Of a stretch of 64,000 bases of DNA, positions 41,452 to 50,646 are shown one piece after another. The notes below the pieces were generated by a model. The model was not told the DNA's origin. It saw only the letters and a list, made by a program, of their open reading frames with translations, and searched no databases. A program made the translations under genes and the position numbers. Within the stretch, counting starts at the first letter, position 1. Each line of letters starts with the position of its first letter. Origin of the DNA: Flavobacterium sp. (GTDB lineage Bacteria; Bacteroidota; Bacteroidia; Flavobacteriales; Flavobacteriaceae); NCBI RefSeq assembly GCF_027531705.1, contig NZ_JAPZSP010000018.1, positions 124,001 to 188,000 on the forward strand. The letters run 5' to 3'.

Positions 41452-42861
41452 TTATATACTTCTATTCAAATCAAAAGCTTCCATGTAGTCGGCTACTCTT
41501 TTTACGAAGCTTCCTCCTAGTGCACCATCTACAACTCTGTGATCGTAGCTGTGTGATAAGAACATTTTTTTGCGGATTCCAATAAAGTCACCTTCTGGAG
41601 TTTCTATAACTGCTGGAACTTTTCTAATGGCTCCTAATGCTAAGATTCCCACTTGCGGTTGGTTGATAATTGGCGTTCCAAAAACGCTTCCGAACGTACC
41701 TACGTTGGTTACTGTATATGTTCCACCTTGTGTGTCGTCTGGTTTTAGTTTTCCTGCTTTGGCTCTGTTTCCTAAATCATTTACAGCTTTTGCCATTCCT
41801 AATAAATTCAACTGATCGGCATTTTTTATAACTGGAACGATAAGGTTTCCGTTTGGTAATGCAGCCGCCATTCCTAGGTTGATATTTTTCTTTTTGATGA
41901 TATAATCGCCATCAACCGAAATGTTCATCATTGGAAAATCTTTTAGCGCTTTTGCTACAATTTCCATGAATATTGGTGTAAACGTTAGCTTCTCGCCTTC
42001 TCTTTTCTCGAAAACATTTTTATTTTTTTCTCTCCAATCCCAAATATTGGTCACGTCAACTTCTATAAACGACTGAACGTGAGCCGAAGTTTGAAGTGAA
42101 TCAACCATGTATTTTGAAATCAACTTACGCATTCTGTCCATTTCAACAATTTCATCTTGCCCGTTTACAGAAACTGGTGCTACCGTTGGTTGTGGATTGC
42201 TTGCTGCTGGTTGGATTGTAGGTTGCACATTTTGAGATACTGGTGCTGCAACTTGAACTTCTGGTTTTGTTTCAACAACTGGAGAAACTACTGGAGTTTG
42301 AACAGCAGCTTGAGTATTTTGAGCTGCTACTGGAGCATTTCCTCTAGTAGCTATATAATCTAAAAGATCATTTTTGGTAACACGTCCTTCATTTCCAGTT
42401 CCAGGAATTCTTTCTAGTTCAGCAATAGAAATTCCTTCCTCTTTAGCTATATTTCTTACTAATGGTGAAAAGAATTTATCGGATTCGGAAAAATTTTGGT
42501 TCGAAACGGGTGCTGCCACAAATTCTTTTGCTGCCTCAACGGCTTTAATAACTTCTTGAACAGCTGGTGCTGACTCTTGAACTGGTTGTGCAACTGGAGT
42601 TGGTGTTGCTCCTACAGAAGCATCGGTTTCTATAATTGCAATGGTTTGCCCAACTTGAACTAAATCATCTTTACCAAAAAGTTTTTCGACCAAAATACCC
42701 GAAACTTCACTTGGTACTTCGCTATCAACTTTATCGGTTGCGATTTCTAGAACGGCCTCATCCATTTCTATTTTGTCGCCCACTTCTTTTAGCCAATTGG
42801 TGATTGTTGCTTCTGCAACGCTTTCTCCCATTTTAGGAAGCTTTAATTCAAACTTTGCCAT
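41452..42861 (-). CDS. 2-oxo acid dehydrogenase E2 (dihydrolipoamide acyltransferase)
   Basis: A 469-residue E2 subunit. N-terminal lipoyl domain (about 1-78) with Lys44 in EIATDKVDSEVPS; a Pro/Ala/Val/Gln-rich linker; a peripheral subunit-binding domain (SPLVRNIAKEEGISIAEL...GRVTKNDLLDYI, about 130-170); a second linker; and the catalytic domain with HRVVDGALGG near the end. It transfers acyl groups from lipoamide to CoA in a 2-oxoacid dehydrogenase complex. Pyruvate, 2-oxoglutarate and branched-chain types cannot be separated with certainty; branched-chain is my guess. ATG at 42861 is chosen; the upstream TTG at 42897 lies in the -7 element. E1 and E3 genes are not nearby. Confidence 0.92.
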   Translation of the reverse strand: MAKFELKLPKMGESVAEATITNWLKEVGDKIEMDEAVLEIATDKVDSEVPSEVSGILVEKLFGKDDLVQVGQTIAIIETDASVGATPTPVAQPVQESAPAVQEVIKAVEAAKEFVAAPVSNQNFSESDKFFSPLVRNIAKEEGISIAELERIPGTGNEGRVTKNDLLDYIATRGNAPVAAQNTQAAVQTPVVSPVVETKPEVQVAAPVSQNVQPTIQPAASNPQPTVAPVSVNGQDEIVEMDRMRKLISKYMVDSLQTSAHVQSFIEVDVTNIWDWREKNKNVFEKREGEKLTFTPIFMEIVAKALKDFPMMNISVDGDYIIKKKNINLGMAAALPNGNLIVPVIKNADQLNLLGMAKAVNDLGNRAKAGKLKPDDTQGGTYTVTNVGTFGSVFGTPIINQPQVGILALGAIRKVPAVIETPEGDFIGIRKKMFLSHSYDHRVVDGALGGSFVKRVADYMEAFDLNRSI

Positions 42862-42894
42862 ATTTTTTTTAAGTAAACTCGTTATACTTATTTG

Positions 42895-42902
42895 CAAAAA
42901 TA
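42895..42902 (-). promoter_or_regulatory. -7 promoter element TATTTTTG for the E2 gene
   Basis: An exact TAnnTTTG on the minus strand, 33 bp before the ATG at 42861. Confidence 0.55.
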
Positions 42903-42951
42903 CTGATTTTACAAACTAGTCAATAACTATGCTTGGATAAGTTTTCAATAA

Positions 42952-44115
42952 TTATACTAACAATATTGTTTCGCCTCTGTCATTACTTGAATTACTTCCA
43001 ATTAAGAAATTATTTTCAGGTAGATACATTTTATAGGTATATTTATGATCAACATTGTTCTCCATAAAAGCAATAATATCTTTGTAACTTATGTAATTTG
43101 TATCAAAAATAACTTCTGTATTTTTCTTATTTTGAATATTGGAAATTAATTCAAGCGTTTCAGTATTGAGCAATGTTTTTTCAACCTCTTTTTTTAATTT
43201 ATTTTTTAATTTTTGAGCAAGTGTATCTTTATCAGAAATTAAAATATAATTGGTTGGAACAATACGAGGTTTTGGTTTACCTTGAAATACCTTAAGAAGA
43301 GAAAAGCTCAGTGTTCCTATTTTCATAAAAAATAAAAAGAACAAGGAATGATTGAAATGTTTTTTATAAAAATACTTCATCGCATCTTGGAATCTCTTCA
43401 TGTAAACTCCATCTTTAACAGTACTTTCGCCTTTATAATGAATTACCGTTGTTTGGTGAAAGTAATAATTATATTTTCCGTTCAACAAAGAAATGTAAGA
43501 CAAATCAATATCGTCAGAATACATGAAACAATCTTCGTCAAAACCACCAATTTCATTGTATAAATCACGCTTCATTACCATAAACGCTCCAACTAAAATC
43601 TCAACTTTTCCTGTTTCATCTTTATGAAGCTGTTGGTAATAGTATTTATTGAAAATAGATAATTTAGGAAAAATGATATATAATCCTAAAACTTTGGTAA
43701 GTGCAACCCAAGGAGTTGGAATTCCTCGTTTGCATTCTGGCAAAAAGTTACCAGTTCCGTCAACCAATTTACATCCGATAATCCCGAGATTATTATGTTT
43801 TTTGGCAAAAAACAATACTTTTTCAAAAGTATCTTCTGCCACTACGGTATCAGGATTTAAAATACAAATATAATCGCCTTTTGCTTCGGCAACACCTATA
43901 TTATTTCCTTTGGGAAAACCTGTATTTTCAGAATTTTGAATGAATTTGATATTTGGAAACATCGATTCCATCATCTGACTGCTTTCATCAGACGAATTAT
44001 TATCGACTACAATTATCTCTGCGTCAATATTTTGAGTAGCTTTTTGAACACTTGTTATACAGAGTTCTAAAAAATAGCGAACATTATAGTTCAGGATTAT
44101 TACAGATAATTGCAT
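42952..44115 (-). CDS. GT2 family glycosyltransferase
   Basis: A 387-residue glycosyltransferase of the GT-A fold. The N-terminal domain has VIILNYNVRYFLELC, VVDNNSSDESSQM and the metal-binding NPDTV region, then GGFDEDCFMYSDDIDLSY typical of rhamnosyl/N-acetylglucosaminyl transferases. A hydrophobic segment near 255-275 may attach it to the membrane. It likely builds a cell-surface polysaccharide or lipopolysaccharide; the sugar is unknown. The -7 element is only 4 nt before the ATG, suggesting a leaderless mRNA. Confidence 0.9.
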   Translation of the reverse strand: MQLSVIILNYNVRYFLELCITSVQKATQNIDAEIIVVDNNSSDESSQMMESMFPNIKFIQNSENTGFPKGNNIGVAEAKGDYICILNPDTVVAEDTFEKVLFFAKKHNNLGIIGCKLVDGTGNFLPECKRGIPTPWVALTKVLGLYIIFPKLSIFNKYYYQQLHKDETGKVEILVGAFMVMKRDLYNEIGGFDEDCFMYSDDIDLSYISLLNGKYNYYFHQTTVIHYKGESTVKDGVYMKRFQDAMKYFYKKHFNHSLFFLFFMKIGTLSFSLLKVFQGKPKPRIVPTNYILISDKDTLAQKLKNKLKKEVEKTLLNTETLELISNIQNKKNTEVIFDTNYISYKDIIAFMENNVDHKYTYKMYLPENNFLIGSNSSNDRGETILLV

Positions 44116-44119
44116 GTTG

Positions 44120-44127
44120 CAAACATA
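44120..44127 (-). promoter_or_regulatory. -7 promoter element TATGTTTG, 4 nt from ATG
   Basis: An exact TAnnTTTG on the minus strand, separated from the glycosyltransferase ATG by CAAC only. Compare 7696-7703 and 62380-62387. Confidence 0.5.
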
Positions 44128-44252
44128 AAAAAATAAATTGAAATCGATAATATAAATGAGTAGTTCTTACAGATTTCAATAAAAAACAAACTACACAATT
44201 GAGTAAACTTGAAGCACAATTAACATAACTACTTTTGAGTGAATTAATTGTA

Positions 44253-44993
44253 CTAAAACTCTAATTTCTTTTTACGCAGTTCAAAATTTTGTCCCAGATA
44301 AACCTTTCTTACCATTTCGTCAGCAGCTAATTCTTCTGGCTTTCCAGCTTTTAGTATTCCGCCTTCGAACATTAGATAAGTCTTATCGGTAATAGCCAAC
44401 GTTTCTTGAACATTGTGGTCGGTGATAAGAATTCCGATGTTTTTGTTTTTTAATTGTGCTACTATTCGTTGAATATCTTCAACCGCCACTGGGTCGACAC
44501 CAGCAAATGGTTCATCTAGTAGAATAAACTTTGGATCAGTAGCAAGACAACGTGCAATTTCGGTACGACGGCGCTCACCACCAGAAAGTAAATCGCCACG
44601 ATTGGTTCGAATATGTTCCAAACTAAATTCGGCAATCAAACTTTCCATTTTAGCAATTTGTTCTTCTTTGGTATGTTTCGTCAATTGAAGTACACTTAAA
44701 ATATTATCTTCAATACTTAACTTTCTAAAAACTGAAGCTTCTTGTGCTAAATATCCGATTCCGTTTTGAGCTCTTTTGTACATAGGAAAATCGGTAATAT
44801 TCAAATCATCAAGATAAATATTTCCCGAATTTGGCTTTACCAATCCTACAATCATGTAAAAAGAAGTTGTTTTTCCAGCACCATTTGGCCCAAGTAATCC
44901 AACAATTTCTCCTTGATTTACCTCAACAGAAATTCCTTTTACAACACTTCTCTTTTTATAGGTTTTAACTAAATTTTCGGCTCTTAATTTCAT
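44253..44993 (-). CDS. lptB: LPS export ABC transporter ATP-binding protein LptB
   Basis: A 246-residue ATPase of the LptBFGC complex that powers LPS transport. Walker [10 protein letters not shown], the Q-loop region, signature LSGGERRR (family-typical for LptB), Walker [14 protein letters not shown], and the switch His in ITDHNVQET are all intact. The LptF/G-like permease is separate at 9785-10870. The 81-bp upstream spacer is made of 8-bp words. The 137-bp spacer downstream (44116-44252) shows nothing but the glycosyltransferase -7 element. Confidence 0.96.
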   Translation of the reverse strand: MKLRAENLVKTYKKRSVVKGISVEVNQGEIVGLLGPNGAGKTTSFYMIVGLVKPNSGNIYLDDLNITDFPMYKRAQNGIGYLAQEASVFRKLSIEDNILSVLQLTKHTKEEQIAKMESLIAEFSLEHIRTNRGDLLSGGERRRTEIARCLATDPKFILLDEPFAGVDPVAVEDIQRIVAQLKNKNIGILITDHNVQETLAITDKTYLMFEGGILKAGKPEELAADEMVRKVYLGQNFELRKKKLEF

Positions 44994-44998
44994 TTTAG

Positions 44999-45078
44999 AT
45001 TCTTAGACTTTTAGACCGTTAGATATTTTGACAAATAAACGAATAAACAAATAACCAAATTAACGTTTTAACAATTAT
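44999..45078. repeat. Ten phased 8-bp words upstream of lptB
   Basis: The spacer splits into consecutive octamers, most beginning with A: first ATTCTTAG and ACTTTTAG types near lptB, then ACAAATAA and ACGAATAA types near the upstream gene. Individual words vary but the 8-bp phase is kept for about 80 bp. Confidence 0.65.
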
Positions 45079-45422
45079 TTATTCTCTTCTAATTCTTCCC
45101 AGAATTCATAAGCTCTTCGCAAATGCGGAATTACAATTGTACCACCAACTAAAGTCGCGATTCCCATTGCTTCCATCATTTCTTCTTTGGTTATTCCTTC
45201 TTTATAGGATGTTTCCAAATGGTATTTGACACAATCGTCACAACGTAAAACAGCTGAAGCTACTAATCCAAGCAATTCCTTGGTTTTTACATCTAAAGCA
45301 CCTTCTGCATAAGCATTGGTATCTAAATTAAAAATACGTTTTACAATTTTATTGTTATCTGCTAATAGTTTTTCGTTCATTTTTGAACGATACTCATTGA
45401 ATTCTTTTACTTGATTGCTCAT
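45075..45422 (-). CDS. AhpD-like carboxymuconolactone decarboxylase family protein
   Basis: A 115-residue helical protein with the redox motif C61-DD-C64 and nearby His68 (VLRCDDCVKYHLE), followed by GITKEEMMEAMGIATLVGGTIV. This active-site pattern is that of AhpD/CMD alkylhydroperoxidase-like proteins. It probably protects against peroxides or works with thiol systems. It starts 29 bp inside the tatC gene, so it is cotranscribed and coupled with it. Confidence 0.9.
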   Translation of the reverse strand: MSNQVKEFNEYRSKMNEKLLADNNKIVKRIFNLDTNAYAEGALDVKTKELLGLVASAVLRCDDCVKYHLETSYKEGITKEEMMEAMGIATLVGGTIVIPHLRRAYEFWEELEENK

Positions 45423-46221
45423 TTTTTAATTGGTTTTTAACAACTACACTAGATATAAAAATACTAACTTCATATAATAATAATAAAGGTATTGCTACAA
45501 TAATTTGACTTACAACATCTGGAGGAGTAACAATTGCTGCAAGAATCAACACAATAACTATTGCATATCGTCTATAATCGCGAAGGAATTTCGGTGTTAC
45601 CAATCCTAATTTAGTTAAGAAATATATTATTATAGGTAATTCAAAAAATAATCCACAAGCAATTACTGATGTTTTTATCAATCCGATGTAAGATTGAATA
45701 TTAAATTCATTTTTAATTTGAGTGCTAACAGAAAATGTAGCAAAAAAGTTAATAGACATGGGCACAATTACATAATAACCAAACAAAACACCAATGAAAA
45801 ATAACAAAGACGAAATAAAAATAAATGTTTTAGCATTTTTACGCTCGTTTTCATATAATGCTGGACTAATAAATTTCCAAAATTCCCATAATATATAGGG
45901 AAATGCTAGAATAAATCCAACCGTTATACATGTCCATACCAATAGCGAAACTTGACCTTCAACATCTGTATTCTGAATTACAAAAGGAAGTTCGGTTACA
46001 CAAAAACTTTCTACACCAATAGCCTTAGATAATTCACAGAAAAAAGTATAAGTAACAAAACTTGGATCTTTTGGTCCAAATAATATGGTTTCAAAAATAA
46101 AGTCGCTAAAGAAAAAAGCAACCGTTGCTACAATTACTATTGCAAATGAACTTCTAACCAATAACCATCTTAATTCTTCAAGATGATCTAAAAATGACAT
46201 CTCTTTTTTTTCTTTTGCCAT
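45394..46221 (-). CDS. tatC: Twin-arginine translocase subunit TatC
   Basis: A 275-residue membrane protein with six helices. The N-terminal FLDHLEELRWLLVRS motif is the signature of TatC. It is the receptor for folded Tat substrates in the inner membrane. The insertion between helices 1 and 2 (KDPSFVTYTFFCELSKAIGVESFC) is larger than in E. coli, as usual in Bacteroidetes. It overlaps the genes on both sides (kpsF and the AhpD-like gene). tatA is not adjacent. Confidence 0.95.
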   Translation of the reverse strand: MAKEKKEMSFLDHLEELRWLLVRSSFAIVIVATVAFFFSDFIFETILFGPKDPSFVTYTFFCELSKAIGVESFCVTELPFVIQNTDVEGQVSLLVWTCITVGFILAFPYILWEFWKFISPALYENERKNAKTFIFISSLLFFIGVLFGYYVIVPMSINFFATFSVSTQIKNEFNIQSYIGLIKTSVIACGLFFELPIIIYFLTKLGLVTPKFLRDYRRYAIVIVLILAAIVTPPDVVSQIIVAIPLLLLYEVSIFISSVVVKNQLKNEQSSKRIQ

Positions 46222-47186
46222 TATACTATTCCTTCTTTTAAAATGTCATGAAGATGAATTACACCTTTATATTCTCCGTTGTCAACTACAACCAATTGTG
46301 TTATTGAAAAATCTTCTAAAACATTTAATGCATCAACAACCATATCGGTCGATTTGATTGTTTTTGGATTTACCGTCATTATATCTTTTGCAGTTAATCC
46401 GGTAATAGTTTCCGTTTTATTTAACATTCTTCTGATATCTCCATCTGTAATTATTCCAACTACTTTTTCATTTTCTAAAACAGCTGTTACTCCTAATCTT
46501 TTTTCTGAAATTTCCACAATTACATTTTTGATACTCGAATCTGGATTTACAAATGGTTTTCTTGTTGTGTCTAACATATCTATAACTCGAAGTAATAATT
46601 TTTTACCCAAAGCACCGCCTGGATGGTATTTTGCAAAATCTTCTGCTGAAAAATTTCTTAATTCCATAAGGCAAATCGCCAAGGCATCACCTATTACTAA
46701 CTGTGCCGTTGTGCTATTAGTTGGAGCTAAATTATTTGGACAAGCTTCACTATCAACCGTTGTATTTAAAACATAATGTGATTCTTTTGCTAAAAAAGAA
46801 GTCATATTGCCAGTTATTGCAATTAATGTATTTCCAAATCTTTTTAACAATGGAACCAAAACTTTAATTTCTGGACTATTACCGCTTTTTGAGATACAAA
46901 TGATAATGTCGTCGGCTTGAACCATTCCTAAATCGCCATGAATTGCTTCAGATGCATGCAAAAATAAGGATGGCGTTCCAGTAGAATTCATTGTTGCAAC
47001 AATTTTTTGGGCAATTATCGCACTTTTTCCAATTCCAGTTACAACCAATCTTCCTTTGCAATTATAAATTGATTCGGTTGCATTTATAAAATTATTATCA
47101 AGAAAATCAGCTAGTTTAGCAATTGATTTACTTTGTGATAAAATTGAATTTTGAGCTATTTCTAAAATATTTTTTTTATTATTCAA
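46221..47186 (-). CDS. Arabinose-5-phosphate isomerase KpsF/KdsD family
   Basis: A 321-residue enzyme with an N-terminal SIS domain (about 35-170: VVTGIGKSAIIAQK, HASEAIHGDLGMV, ISKSGNSPEI) and two CBS domains (about 200-320). It converts ribulose-5-phosphate to arabinose-5-phosphate, the first step to Kdo for LPS. The start is TTG at 47186; no suitable ATG exists before the SIS domain and family members begin here. First gene of the kpsF-tatC-AhpD-like operon. Divergent from recQ. Confidence 0.93.
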   Translation of the reverse strand: MNNKKNILEIAQNSILSQSKSIAKLADFLDNNFINATESIYNCKGRLVVTGIGKSAIIAQKIVATMNSTGTPSLFLHASEAIHGDLGMVQADDIIICISKSGNSPEIKVLVPLLKRFGNTLIAITGNMTSFLAKESHYVLNTTVDSEACPNNLAPTNSTTAQLVIGDALAICLMELRNFSAEDFAKYHPGGALGKKLLLRVIDMLDTTRKPFVNPDSSIKNVIVEISEKRLGVTAVLENEKVVGIITDGDIRRMLNKTETITGLTAKDIMTVNPKTIKSTDMVVDALNVLEDFSITQLVVVDNGEYKGVIHLHDILKEGIV

Positions 47187-47204
47187 AACAGAATGTTATA
47201 AAAA

Positions 47205-47235
47205 TTTGTATGTAAAAAAGAAAGTTGTATCTTTA
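47205..47235 (+). promoter_or_regulatory. Promoter TTTG-N19-TATCTTTA for recQ
   Basis: A -33 TTTG (47205-47208), 19-bp spacing and TATCTTTA (47228-47235), one mismatch to the -7 consensus, 36 bp before the recQ ATG. Confidence 0.6.
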
Positions 47236-47271
47236 TGATGTGCAAATTTAATAAAATACTATTACTAAAGA

Positions 47272-49467
47272 ATGAATTCATCCGAAATTGATATACATAA
47301 AGAATTAAAGAAATATTTTGGCTTTAACCAATTCAAAGGTTTACAGGAACAAGTTATTAAAAGTATTCTTTCTAAAACGAATACATTTGTGATTATGCCA
47401 ACTGGTGGCGGTAAGTCACTTTGTTATCAACTTCCTGCTTTAGTTCAAGAAGGAACTGCTATTGTTGTTTCTCCTTTAATAGCATTAATGAAAAATCAAG
47501 TTGACGCTATAAGAAGTGTTTCTTCTAATGATGGTGTTGCCCATGTTTTAAACTCTTCTTTGACAAAAACTGAAATTAATCAGGTTAAAAAAGATATCAC
47601 AAGTGGACTTACCAAATTATTATACGTAGCTCCAGAATCATTAGCTAAAGAAGAATATGTTGATTTCTTGAAAAGCGTAACTATTTCTTTTGTAGCAATT
47701 GACGAAGCACACTGTATATCAGAATGGGGACACGATTTTAGACCTGAATACAGAAATTTAAAAAACATAATAAAACTTTTAGGAAATGTTCCTGTTATTG
47801 GATTAACCGCAACTGCTACACCAAAAGTACAAGAAGATATTCTGAAAAACTTAGATATGTCTGATGCTAAAACTTTTAAAGCATCATTCAACCGTCCTAA
47901 TTTATTTTATGAAGTTCGTACCAAAACCAAAAATATAGAAGGCGATATTATTCGTTTTATTAAGCAACACAAGGGAAAGTCGGGAATTATTTATTGCTTA
48001 AGCCGTAAAAAAGTAGAAGCAATTGCCGAAGTTTTACAGGTAAATGGAATTAGCGCTGTTCCGTATCATGCAGGTTTAGATGCTAAAACGAGAGCAAAAC
48101 ATCAAGATATGTTTTTGATGGAAGATGTTGATGTCGTAGTAGCAACAATCGCTTTCGGAATGGGAATTGACAAACCAGATGTGCGTTTTGTAATTCACCA
48201 TGATATTCCAAAATCGTTAGAAAGTTATTATCAAGAAACAGGTCGAGCAGGTCGTGATGGTGGAGAAGGTTATTGTTTGGCTTATTACTCCTATAAAGAT
48301 GTTGAAAAATTAGAAAAATTTATGTCGGGAAAACCAGTAGCCGAACAAGAAATTGGTTTTGCTTTATTGCAAGAAGTTGTTGCTTATGCAGAAACCTCAA
48401 TGTCTAGACGTAAATTTTTATTGCATTATTTTGGTGAAGAATTTGATAGCGAAACTGGTGATGGTGCTGATATGGACGACAATGTTCGAAATCCAAAAAC
48501 CAAAGTTGAAGCTAAAGATCAAGTGGTTAAGCTACTTGAAGTTGTTAGAGATACCAAACATTTATATAAATCAAAAGAAGTTATCTATACCTTAATAGGT
48601 AGAGTGAATGCTATGATAAAGGCGCATCGTACTGATTCACAATCGTTTTTTGGTTGTGGAGCAGCATTTGAAGAACGCTATTGGATGGCATTAATTCGTC
48701 AAGTTCTTGTAGACGGATTATTATCAAAAGATATTGAAACATACGGAATTATAAAAATTTCTGAAAAAGGATTGGCTTTTATCAAAAAACCAACTTCTTT
48801 TATGATGTCTGAAGACCATGAATATAACGAAAGTGAAGATGATGCTATAGTTACAGCCGCCAAATCATCTGGAACTGCAGATGAAGCGTTAATGGCAATG
48901 TTGCGTGATTTACGTAAAAAAGAAGCTAAAAAACTTGGTGTTCCTCCGTTTGTGGTTTTTCAAGATCCTTCTTTAGAAGATATGGCTTTGAAATATCCTA
49001 TCACCATGGATGAGTTAATAAATACTCATGGTGTTGGTGAAGGAAAAGCAAAAAAATACGGAAAACCATTTATAGAATTAATTGCTCGTTATGTAGAAGA
49101 CAACGATATTATTCGCCCAGATGATTTGGTTGTAAAATCTACTGGAGCCAATTCTGCAAACAAATTGTATATTATTCAGAATATTGACAGAAAATTATCT
49201 TTAGACGATATTGCTTCTGGAAAAGGGTTAAAAATGGATGATCTGATTAAAGAAATGGAACAAATTGTGTACTCAGGCACAAAATTAAATATCAAATATT
49301 GGATTGACGAAATGCTAGACGACGATCAGCAAGAAGAAATTCAAGACTATTTTATGGAATCTGAAACCGATAGTATAGAAAAAGCTCTAAAAGAATTTGA
49401 TGGTGATTATGATATAGATGAACTTCGCTTAATGCGAATTAAATTTATCAGCGAAGTAGCGAATTAA
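47272..49467 (+). CDS. recQ: ATP-dependent DNA helicase RecQ
   Basis: A 731-residue SF2 helicase for recombination and repair. Walker A MPTGGGKS (42-49), DEAH box (144-147), the helicase C-terminal domain with GRAGRDGGEGYCLAYYS, and an HRDC-type domain near 540-610 (LRKKEAKKLGVPPFVVFQD). Between them are the zinc/winged-helix RQC region; the zinc Cys cluster is poorly conserved (SMSRRKFLLHYFGEEF), with the usual four cysteines not visible. A C-terminal acidic extension makes it longer than E. coli RecQ (about 610), as in other Flavobacteriia. Two hypothetical genes follow closely. Confidence 0.95.
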   Translation: MNSSEIDIHKELKKYFGFNQFKGLQEQVIKSILSKTNTFVIMPTGGGKSLCYQLPALVQEGTAIVVSPLIALMKNQVDAIRSVSSNDGVAHVLNSSLTKTEINQVKKDITSGLTKLLYVAPESLAKEEYVDFLKSVTISFVAIDEAHCISEWGHDFRPEYRNLKNIIKLLGNVPVIGLTATATPKVQEDILKNLDMSDAKTFKASFNRPNLFYEVRTKTKNIEGDIIRFIKQHKGKSGIIYCLSRKKVEAIAEVLQVNGISAVPYHAGLDAKTRAKHQDMFLMEDVDVVVATIAFGMGIDKPDVRFVIHHDIPKSLESYYQETGRAGRDGGEGYCLAYYSYKDVEKLEKFMSGKPVAEQEIGFALLQEVVAYAETSMSRRKFLLHYFGEEFDSETGDGADMDDNVRNPKTKVEAKDQVVKLLEVVRDTKHLYKSKEVIYTLIGRVNAMIKAHRTDSQSFFGCGAAFEERYWMALIRQVLVDGLLSKDIETYGIIKISEKGLAFIKKPTSFMMSEDHEYNESEDDAIVTAAKSSGTADEALMAMLRDLRKKEAKKLGVPPFVVFQDPSLEDMALKYPITMDELINTHGVGEGKAKKYGKPFIELIARYVEDNDIIRPDDLVVKSTGANSANKLYIIQNIDRKLSLDDIASGKGLKMDDLIKEMEQIVYSGTKLNIKYWIDEMLDDDQQEEIQDYFMESETDSIEKALKEFDGDYDIDELRLMRIKFISEVAN

Positions 49468-49475
49468 AATTATTT

Positions 49476-50231
49476 ATGAAATATCATTTTGCTTCTATAA
49501 TTTTAATGTTTTCTATTAATCTATTTGGAACTGCACAAGTTCCAGATTATCTTATAATTGGTAAGGATACTTTAAGAATTCACAGCAATCCTTTAGAAAC
49601 TTATTTTAAAACCAATCCATTAGATAATAGTTTAATAAAATCAAGGTCAACAGCAAATTGGAGAGGTTATGTTGCTTATTTTAAATTTTTAGATAATAAA
49701 TTAGTTGTAGAAAACATATATAAAGAAGATTATGGATCTGATTCTAAACAATATTTTTTGATATCAATTTACAAAGAAGTTTTTGGTGATTCTCCTAATT
49801 TCAAATGTGATTTTTATTCTGGATTACTTGTATGTCCATTTGGTAAGTTAATCGAATATGTTCATATGGGTTACGCCTCAATTTATGAATATTACGAATT
49901 ATTTGAAATCAATAATGGGTTAAAAATTAATTCTAAGAAATTTACAGGAGAAGAATTTCAAAACTTCAAAATTGAATATTATAAATATTTTAAAACAACA
50001 GAAGAATACAAAACTAAACTACTTGAATTTAGACAAATGATGCTTGAAACTGAAAAATCATTTGAAGAAACAAATTTATTTGACACCAAAGAAAATAAAA
50101 AGAAACCCAAAGAAAATAAATATTTAAAGCAAAAAGAATTAGAATATAAAATTGATAAACAAACAAATTCATTTATGTTTTTCTTACTTGACGATTACAT
50201 AAAAACTATAGAAATCCCTAAAAAAAATTAA
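49476..50231 (+). CDS. Secreted protein of unknown function
   Basis: A 251-residue protein with a signal peptide (MKYHFASIILMFSINLFGTAQ). The mature N-terminal half (VPDYLIIGKDTLRIHSNPLE, then NWRGYVAYFKFLDNKLVVENIY) is beta-rich; the C-terminal 80 residues are highly charged (Lys/Glu) and likely helical. I do not recognise the family. It starts 8 bp after recQ and ends 1 bp before the next gene, so the two unknown genes probably form one unit. Confidence 0.75.
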   Translation: MKYHFASIILMFSINLFGTAQVPDYLIIGKDTLRIHSNPLETYFKTNPLDNSLIKSRSTANWRGYVAYFKFLDNKLVVENIYKEDYGSDSKQYFLISIYKEVFGDSPNFKCDFYSGLLVCPFGKLIEYVHMGYASIYEYYELFEINNGLKINSKKFTGEEFQNFKIEYYKYFKTTEEYKTKLLEFRQMMLETEKSFEETNLFDTKENKKKPKENKYLKQKELEYKIDKQTNSFMFFLLDDYIKTIEIPKKN

Positions 50232-50232
50232 A

Positions 50233-50646
50233 ATGAGAAAAATTATTCCTTTAACAATTATAGTTTCATTGTTTTCATTACTGAGCTTTGTAACAATTGG
50301 TGAAAAAGAACATGATAAACGTTTAGTCGGAATTTGGAAAGGCTTTGAAGTAGATAAACAATATGAAGGTTTAGAAAAACATTGGATTCAACAACGATTT
50401 GAAAATGGAACATATGTAATTATGTTTACATCAAAACAAGATTGTGAAATAACAACATTTACTGAAAAAGGAAAATGGTGGACAAAAGATGGAGAATTTT
50501 TTGAACAATCAACAAGTTCAAAAAACATTGATATCTACAAGTACACAATAGATAATCCTATGGTAGTAAGCTTTAAAAGTGTGGTGCTTTTAGGAAAAAA
50601 AGATGACACATATATATTCTCTGATTACAAAATGGATTTAGATTAA
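50233..50646 (+). CDS. Small exported protein of unknown function
   Basis: A 137-residue protein with a hydrophobic N-terminus (MRKIIPLTIIVSLFSLLSFV), either a signal peptide or an anchor. The segment LVGIWKGFEVDKQYEG followed by ENGTYVIMF and KGKWWTKDGEFFE looks like a lipocalin-type small beta barrel (GxW start), by inference. It lies 1 bp after the previous gene, and its 3' end overlaps the convergent gene at 50643 by 4 bp. Confidence 0.7.
   Translation: MRKIIPLTIIVSLFSLLSFVTIGEKEHDKRLVGIWKGFEVDKQYEGLEKHWIQQRFENGTYVIMFTSKQDCEITTFTEKGKWWTKDGEFFEQSTSSKNIDIYKYTIDNPMVVSFKSVVLLGKKDDTYIFSDYKMDLD

Noticed and set aside
46279-46776. Plus-strand frame of 165 codons
   Set aside because: Entirely antisense to kpsF, which has clear SIS and CBS domains; no promoter or family match.
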